From Bacteroidota bacterium (lineage in GTDB: Bacteria; Bacteroidota; Bacteroidia; Flavobacteriales; Weeksellaceae): 64,000 nt of DNA. Below are positions 59,482 through 64,000 of the stretch, piece after piece. The translations under genes were made by a program, and so were the position numbers. The stretch's first letter is position 1. The number at the start of each line of letters is the position of its first letter. The stretch lies in assembly GCA_023423715.1 (NCBI GenBank), contig JAFAFC010000016.1, forward strand, positions 31,066 to 95,065. The letters run 5' to 3'. The notes under the pieces are model-generated. The model made no database searches. It saw only the letters and a program-made list of their open reading frames with translations, and was not told where the DNA came from.

Positions 59482-60324
59482 ATGAAATCAATGGAAATCA
59501 AAATTCAACGAAATATTCATGTTCCTTCACCTAAAACACGAACTTTAGTTGCCGACGCATTTTATCTCGAATCCAAAGAAAAACTGCCTTTAGTGGTCTT
59601 TATTCATGGTTACAAAGGCTACAAAGATTGGGGAGCGTGGAATTTGGTTGCAAAATCCTTTGCGGAAGCAGGTTTTTATTTTGTGAAATTCAACTTTTCA
59701 CATAACGGAATGAGTTTGGATAATCAAACCGATTTTGATGATTTAGAAGCGTTTGCGGAGAATAATTATTCTAAAGAAATGGCTGATGTAAAAGCAATTC
59801 TAGCGTATTTCACGCAACAACCAGAAGTTGATGCTTCCGAACTAAATTTAATTGGACATAGTCGTGGTGGTGGAATTGCAATTATTGAAGCTTTTGAGAA
59901 TGAATCCATCCATCATTTAATTACGTGGGCTGGTGTGGAAACCTTGGATCGTTTTCCTAAGAATGATGCTTTTAAAGAATGGAAAGAAAGTGGAGTCTAT
60001 TCGGTTGTTAATGGACGAACTGGACAAAAAATGCCGCATTATTTCCAATGGTATAAAGATTTTAGTGAAAACCGTTCGCGCTTTGATGTGGAGTCGTCTT
60101 TTGAACAACTCAAGGCATTACCATTGATTATTCACGGAACAAATGACGAAGCAGTTTCAGTTCAGGCTGCTCATAATTTAGATCAATGGAATCCCAAATC
60201 GGAGTTGTTTTTAATTGAAAATGCAAACCATACTTTTGGTGCAAAAGAACCTTGGGAAGAAAATTTTTTGCCAGAACATTTAAAAATAGCCGTTCAAAAA
60301 TCGATTGAATTTTTGAAATCGTAA
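59482..60324 (+). CDS. Alpha/beta hydrolase (dienelactone hydrolase-like)
   Basis: A 280-residue hydrolase with the oxyanion block VVFIHGYKGYKDWGAW, nucleophile elbow GHSRGGG, acid in IHGTNDEAVS, and histidine in NANHTFGA. These motifs fit the prolyl-oligopeptidase/dienelactone hydrolase branch. No signal peptide is seen. ATG 59482 or 59491 could start it. Only a weak inverted repeat (AGTATA-8-TATACT at 60352-60371) lies after it. Confidence 0.85.
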   Translation: MKSMEIKIQRNIHVPSPKTRTLVADAFYLESKEKLPLVVFIHGYKGYKDWGAWNLVAKSFAEAGFYFVKFNFSHNGMSLDNQTDFDDLEAFAENNYSKEMADVKAILAYFTQQPEVDASELNLIGHSRGGGIAIIEAFENESIHHLITWAGVETLDRFPKNDAFKEWKESGVYSVVNGRTGQKMPHYFQWYKDFSENRSRFDVESSFEQLKALPLIIHGTNDEAVSVQAAHNLDQWNPKSELFLIENANHTFGAKEPWEENFLPEHLKIAVQKSIEFLKS

Positions 60325-60578
60325 ACTTATCTAAAAAAGAGCAGTACTTGTAGTATAGTCTAAATTATACTGTATTGATTATCAATTATATTTGAATAGG
60401 CTTTTTACTGTATTCTCAAATAATTTTGATTTCTACTAATTTTGAATTATTTCTTCTAAATTTTAATTTAATTTTACAATTGTTTTATTTAAAGTTAATT
60501 CTAAAATAATTTTTGTTTATAGTTGATAATGAGCATTTAATATGTTTTAATTGTAAAACACTTTAACTAATTTGAAAC
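60325..60578. other. 254-bp very AT-rich convergent intergenic region
   Basis: This region lies between two convergent genes. It has several TAnnTTTG-like matches by chance of composition and a weak inverted repeat, but I find no ORF, terminator with T run, or structured RNA. Confidence 0.5.
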
Positions 60579-61079
60579 TTACTTATTTTCAATTTTATTC
60601 CCTTCTAAATCGGATTTAAACTGCGTAATCACTTGCATCAATTCATCAAACGTATATGCCGAATTTTCTTCCAACAATTCAAATTCTTGATTGTTAATTC
60701 GTAAAACTTTGAATCGTTGTTTGATATACGTTCGAGAATTTTGAGAGTGAACTTCTCGTTCCTTAGTCAACGATTTCAATTCATAAATATCGTTCCATAG
60801 AAATTTATGTTCACCCAAAACTAACAGTTCATTAGCAGAAATTTCTAACAAAGATTTAGATAGAATTTGACGACGTTTTAAAATGAAATAAAGCGTTATT
60901 CCTAAAAAATAAACCAAAGTCCCGATTTGCAAAAGAAGTTGTGTTTTTGGATGGATTTCGCCTTCGTCCTTCATGCTGTAACCAAGCAACGCCAAACTAA
61001 TAGGGATTCCTGCAACCTGCAAAACCAAATAATTCTGAAATAGTTTTTGTACCGAATATCGAATGACGACTTTTTCCAT
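60579..61079 (-). CDS. Two-TM membrane protein of unknown function
   Basis: A 166-residue protein with two membrane helices (about residues 17-34 and 49-66) and a basic cytoplasmic or periplasmic C-terminal domain (SANELLVLGEHKFLWNDIYELKSL ... FKVLRINNQEFELLEE). The domain has a PH-like strand pattern, as in YdbT/YcxB-type membrane proteins, but I cannot assign it firmly. It follows the DPP11 gene on the minus strand, separated by a terminator, so it is likely transcribed on its own. Confidence 0.6.
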   Translation of the reverse strand: MEKVVIRYSVQKLFQNYLVLQVAGIPISLALLGYSMKDEGEIHPKTQLLLQIGTLVYFLGITLYFILKRRQILSKSLLEISANELLVLGEHKFLWNDIYELKSLTKEREVHSQNSRTYIKQRFKVLRINNQEFELLEENSAYTFDELMQVITQFKSDLEGNKIENK

Positions 61080-61084
61080 AGTCT

Positions 61085-61119
61085 AAAAATAAAAATTCCC
61101 GATGAACTCGGGAATTTTT
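61085..61119 (-). terminator. Terminator of the S46 peptidase gene
   Basis: On the minus strand AAAAATTCCCGA / TCGGGAATTTTT form a perfect 12-bp stem with a 5-base loop, then TATTTTT. It starts 8 bases after the S46 stop codon. Confidence 0.85.
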
Positions 61120-61126
61120 GTTGATT

Positions 61127-63268
61127 TTATTTAATGATTTTCATCTCATCGAGAAGCCAACGAGAATCGGCATATTTATCAATAATAAACAGAATATATT
61201 TACTGTCTACCATAATGTTTCGGCTGAATCTTGGGTCGAAGTTGATGTCACTCATCGTTCCTTCCCACTGTCTATCGAAGTTTAATCCAATTAGGTTTCC
61301 GTACGCATCCAAAGCAGGACTTCCAGAGTTTCCTCCTGTTGTGTGGTTGGTTGCTGTAAAATTCACAGGAACTTCCCCAGATTTGTCTTTATATATTCCG
61401 TAATTTTTCGTGTTGTACAAGTTGATTAACTTTTTTGGAACATCAAATTCATAATCACCAGGAATGTACTTCTCCATGACACCTGACAAATTCGTCTGAT
61501 AACCGTAAGAAACCGCATCACGAGGGTTTGATCCTTTTACTTTTCCGTAGGTTACTCTTAATGTAGAATTGGCATCCGGGAAAAATTGTCTTTCCTTATC
61601 GGTTTCCATTTGTTGCGCCATATACGTTTTTTGCAACGCATCAATTTGATCTTGATACGATGTTACTTTTCCAAGAGTTTTGTCTGTATAGGTTGCTCTA
61701 ATATCTTTCCAAAGGTTTACCAACGGGTCTTTTTCAATAGCAGCAAGTAACGCTGGCTGATTTTCGAAAACTTTATCCAAATTAGTTGACGTATTCGCGC
61801 CATTTAAAGTTCCTCTTCCTGTAATGAATGAGTTTTTAGACCAATTTTCTAGAACAATAGCTGTTTTCGCAAGATCTTTATATTGTGCAAATCCAGATGG
61901 TAAAAATGCTGCATCTGATTTGTTCGCGTATAATGACAAAACTTGAGCCGTTACTTTAGCATCCAAATCACCTTCGTAATCTTTATAGATGCCACGAAGT
62001 CTATTCTTGAAAGTTTCGATTGCTTTTGGAGTTTGAGTTCCTTTTTTCGCAGCTTCGGCAAATGTTAAGTATAAGTTTGCTAAGGCAAAGGTTTCCGAAT
62101 TTCTTGGAAGTTCAGAGTAATACGCTCTGTTCAAAGCGTAAGGCGCTTGAGCAGCATACAGCGAGTTTAGTTGATCTAAAGTTGCTTTAACTTGCGGATT
62201 TTTGCTGCTTAACTTTTGTTCGTATTCTTTTTTCTTACCAACAGCGTTAGATTTTTTCAAACCTTCAACCTCACCAATCCATTTTTTCCAAGAGTTGGCA
62301 ATTCCCGCATATTTTGAAGCATATTTGATACGTGTTGCATTGTCGGTTCTCATTTTTTCATCTAAAACCTTCAACGTAACATCACGAACAGAGATCATTG
62401 CCGGATCAATTTCATTCATGATTTTTTCAACAGCGATTGATGGAAGATATTCTTGAGTTCTTCCCGGAAATCCGAAAACAAACGTGAAATCGTCCTCTTT
62501 TTTATCTTTAATCGAGATGGGAAGATAATGTTTTGGCGTAAATGGAACGTTGTCTTTAGAGTATTCTGCTGGTTTGTTATCTTTTCCAGCGTAAATTCTG
62601 AAAACCGCGAAATCTCCCGTATGTCTTGGCCAAACCCAGTTATCACTATCCGAACCAAATTTTCCAATGGATTGCGGCGGAGCACCTACCAAACGAACAT
62701 CTTTGTACGTATCAATCACATAAGCGTAATACTTATTCCCGTAATACATTGGTCTAACAACGATTTTTTGATAACTTTCAATGTTTTGAGCTTTTTTATA
62801 AGCCTCCGTATTTTCGTTGATTTTTGTACTTAATTCTTTTCCTGTCAGGTTTTGAGTTCCTGAAAGAATTTGCGAAGTAACTTCTTTGATATCCGCAATG
62901 AAATCAACGGTAACTCCAGGGTTTGGAAGTTCTTCACCGGTATTTTTTGCCCAAAATCCGTTTGTTAACAAGTCATTTTCAACAGTTGAATGAGATTGAA
63001 TATTATCATAACCACAATGGTGATTGGTTAATAGTAACCCTTTTGGAGAAATCACCTCAGCGGTACAACCACCATCGAATTGAACCACAGCATCTTTAAT
63101 ACTTGGTTTTTCGGTGTTGTAGATATCTTTTGCGGAGATTTTCATCCCCAATTGCTTCATTTCTTTTTCATTAAGTTCCGTCGGAATCCACATTCCTCCG
63201 TATTGCTGCGCCATTCCGAAAGAAAAACTTAAAAAAGCCGCCGCAATAAAGACTTGTTTTCTGATCAT
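61127..63268 (-). CDS. S46 dipeptidyl-peptidase, DPP11 type
   Basis: A 713-residue exported S46 serine peptidase with a signal peptide ending GMAQ. The catalytic histidine is H84 in TNHHCGY, the aspartate is in GSDSDNWVWPRHTGDF, and the serine is S648 in GNSGSPALD. Arg666, 18 residues after S648 in FDRQWEG, matches the arginine that gives DPP11 its preference for Asp/Glu at P1; DPP7 has Gly there. It removes dipeptides from the N-termini of peptides in the periplasm, feeding amino-acid use. No T9SS domain is present. Confidence 0.93.
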   Translation of the reverse strand: MIRKQVFIAAAFLSFSFGMAQQYGGMWIPTELNEKEMKQLGMKISAKDIYNTEKPSIKDAVVQFDGGCTAEVISPKGLLLTNHHCGYDNIQSHSTVENDLLTNGFWAKNTGEELPNPGVTVDFIADIKEVTSQILSGTQNLTGKELSTKINENTEAYKKAQNIESYQKIVVRPMYYGNKYYAYVIDTYKDVRLVGAPPQSIGKFGSDSDNWVWPRHTGDFAVFRIYAGKDNKPAEYSKDNVPFTPKHYLPISIKDKKEDDFTFVFGFPGRTQEYLPSIAVEKIMNEIDPAMISVRDVTLKVLDEKMRTDNATRIKYASKYAGIANSWKKWIGEVEGLKKSNAVGKKKEYEQKLSSKNPQVKATLDQLNSLYAAQAPYALNRAYYSELPRNSETFALANLYLTFAEAAKKGTQTPKAIETFKNRLRGIYKDYEGDLDAKVTAQVLSLYANKSDAAFLPSGFAQYKDLAKTAIVLENWSKNSFITGRGTLNGANTSTNLDKVFENQPALLAAIEKDPLVNLWKDIRATYTDKTLGKVTSYQDQIDALQKTYMAQQMETDKERQFFPDANSTLRVTYGKVKGSNPRDAVSYGYQTNLSGVMEKYIPGDYEFDVPKKLINLYNTKNYGIYKDKSGEVPVNFTATNHTTGGNSGSPALDAYGNLIGLNFDRQWEGTMSDINFDPRFSRNIMVDSKYILFIIDKYADSRWLLDEMKIIK

Positions 63269-63478
63269 AATTAAAAAATTTGCCTAAAATTAAGAATAAT
63301 TGCCCAAATAAGACGGCTGAAAAATGAGGTTTAACGTTTTTAAATTGGCATTTTTTAAATTGAAATTACACGTACCTATTTTAACTCGAATGAAAATGCT
63401 GTATATCTCTTTCAGAATTTTATAAAATGAAACATCATAAAATGACCTAATTTAGTAACAATCAATAAAAGTAAGATT

Positions 63479-63934
63479 ATGGACACGGAAAGATTACACA
63501 AGAATGAATATGATACGTACACGATTATGACCAATTTTGCAACGTACGATGATGCGGTAACCTATGCGAATGAAAATCAAGGAGAATTGCTTGAAGTTGG
63601 TTTCACAGATGGTTCGGATGCGATGATGGAGAACAATGATGCGCATTTAATTGAAAATAAAAAAGCCTTTCGTGTGGTAATTGGACCAGAATATACCGTT
63701 CTATATTCCGATTCTGACGGTTTTCAGGAAATGGCAGAAACGATTCTAGAAGAAATGAAGAAGAAAGAAAATGATGTGGCACCAGAAGATTGGATGGCCG
63801 ACCAAAACATTGCTTCTGGCGATCGAATTATCATTTTGAAAGATGGAGAAATTAATACAGTAACTACTCGCGAACGAATTAAATATTTGATGCGAGGAAA
63901 TCTATATGAACTTGGCGTAAAAATCAGCCATTAA
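63479..63934 (+). CDS. Hypothetical cytoplasmic acidic protein
   Basis: A 151-residue acidic protein without a signal peptide or membrane helix. It has a DAMMENNDAH stretch and a predicted alpha/beta pattern (TYTIMTNFATYDDAVTYAN, RIIILKDGEINTVTTRERI). I do not recognise a family. ATG 63479 follows AT-rich DNA with only a weak TAATTTAG box. It is the last complete gene in the window. Confidence 0.6.
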   Translation: MDTERLHKNEYDTYTIMTNFATYDDAVTYANENQGELLEVGFTDGSDAMMENNDAHLIENKKAFRVVIGPEYTVLYSDSDGFQEMAETILEEMKKKENDVAPEDWMADQNIASGDRIIILKDGEINTVTTRERIKYLMRGNLYELGVKISH

Positions 63935-64000
63935 TTTGAACGAGATTATCCGAAGCGCGGCAAGGCGTTGTTTTTGGTGGCGTTTTTATTTTGTATTTTT

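Noticed and set aside
60325..60578. Several TAnnTTTG matches and a weak inverted repeat in the convergent gap
   Set aside because: The region is so AT-rich that matches are expected by chance, and no gene starts in it.
1..64000. tRNA, rRNA, CRISPR arrays, insertion sequences, riboswitches
   Set aside because: I looked for cloverleaf-like patterns, repeated spacers, transposase motifs and conserved leader structures by eye and found none; a covariance-model scan would settle this.

Overview
The window looks like chromosome from a member of the Bacteroidota, most likely a flavobacterium; a Weeksellaceae-type genus is possible but not proven. The evidence is AT-rich DNA, promoters of the TTG / TAnnTTTG type instead of TTGACA/TATAAT, few Shine-Dalgarno sequences, SCKK-type lipoprotein signals, a type IX secretion (T9SS) C-terminal sorting domain, a Bat (Bacteroides aerotolerance) operon, menaquinone and mevalonate-pathway genes, and a DPP11-type S46 dipeptidyl-peptidase. 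I see no rRNA, tRNA, CRISPR array, insertion sequence, phage or plasmid gene. Almost everything is ordinary chromosomal content.

Layout. 1-5 kb: end of a secreted T9SS metalloprotease, a thioredoxin-fold protein, a DUF3575 protein and a small membrane protein. 5-8.6 kb: a NamZ-type muramidase and an FtsX-like permease, head-to-head with only 4 bases between their start codons, then a PLP-dependent cysteine synthase. 8.6-18 kb (minus strand): an OmpA-type lipoprotein, a carboxypeptidase-regulatory-like lipoprotein, a glycosyltransferase plus YfhO pair, DUF4834, an exported lipoprotein, RlmB and a DinB-like protein. 18.3-25.8 kb: the Bat operon (MoxR ATPase, DUF58, a BatD-like partner, BatA, BatB, BatC, BatD; no BatE seen). 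25.8-28.6 kb: MarC, a small membrane protein, and the convergent acyltransferase, thioesterase and isochorismate synthase operon. 28.6-31.1 kb: a tiny promoter-to-terminator unit, then a PadR regulator with a HAAS/PspC membrane protein. 31.3-41.1 kb: TraB/GumN protein, alpha/beta hydrolase, MutS2 without Smr, uracil-DNA glycosylase, lipoprotein, DUF456, MscS channel, PdxJ, WG-repeat-like protein and a YbfF-type hydrolase.

41.2-49.3 kb: epimerase, acyl-CoA ligase, MvaD, VOC protein, NTF2-like protein, PurK; then a lipoprotein made of 11-residue repeats and an EamA transporter on the other strand; then PurE. 49.3-64 kb: esterase, TyrS, membrane protein, carboxylesterase, ECF-like sigma factor, LipA, CinA, DUF2807 protein, M13 peptidase, alpha/beta hydrolase, membrane protein, DPP11 and a hypothetical protein.

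How the genes work together. The clearest functional unit is the Bat operon, where a MoxR AAA+ ATPase works with von Willebrand A proteins at the cell envelope. Three extracytoplasmic peptidases (T9SS metalloprotease, M13, S46/DPP11) plus the muramidase and esterases fit a protein- and polymer-degrading lifestyle. I found no clear-cut new defence or mobile system. The most unusual signals are the roughly 190-bp unit at 28.6-28.8 kb, a group of promoters placed so that their transcripts would be leaderless, the overlapping divergent promoters at 6.2 kb, and the 11-residue-repeat lipoprotein at 47.2 kb.
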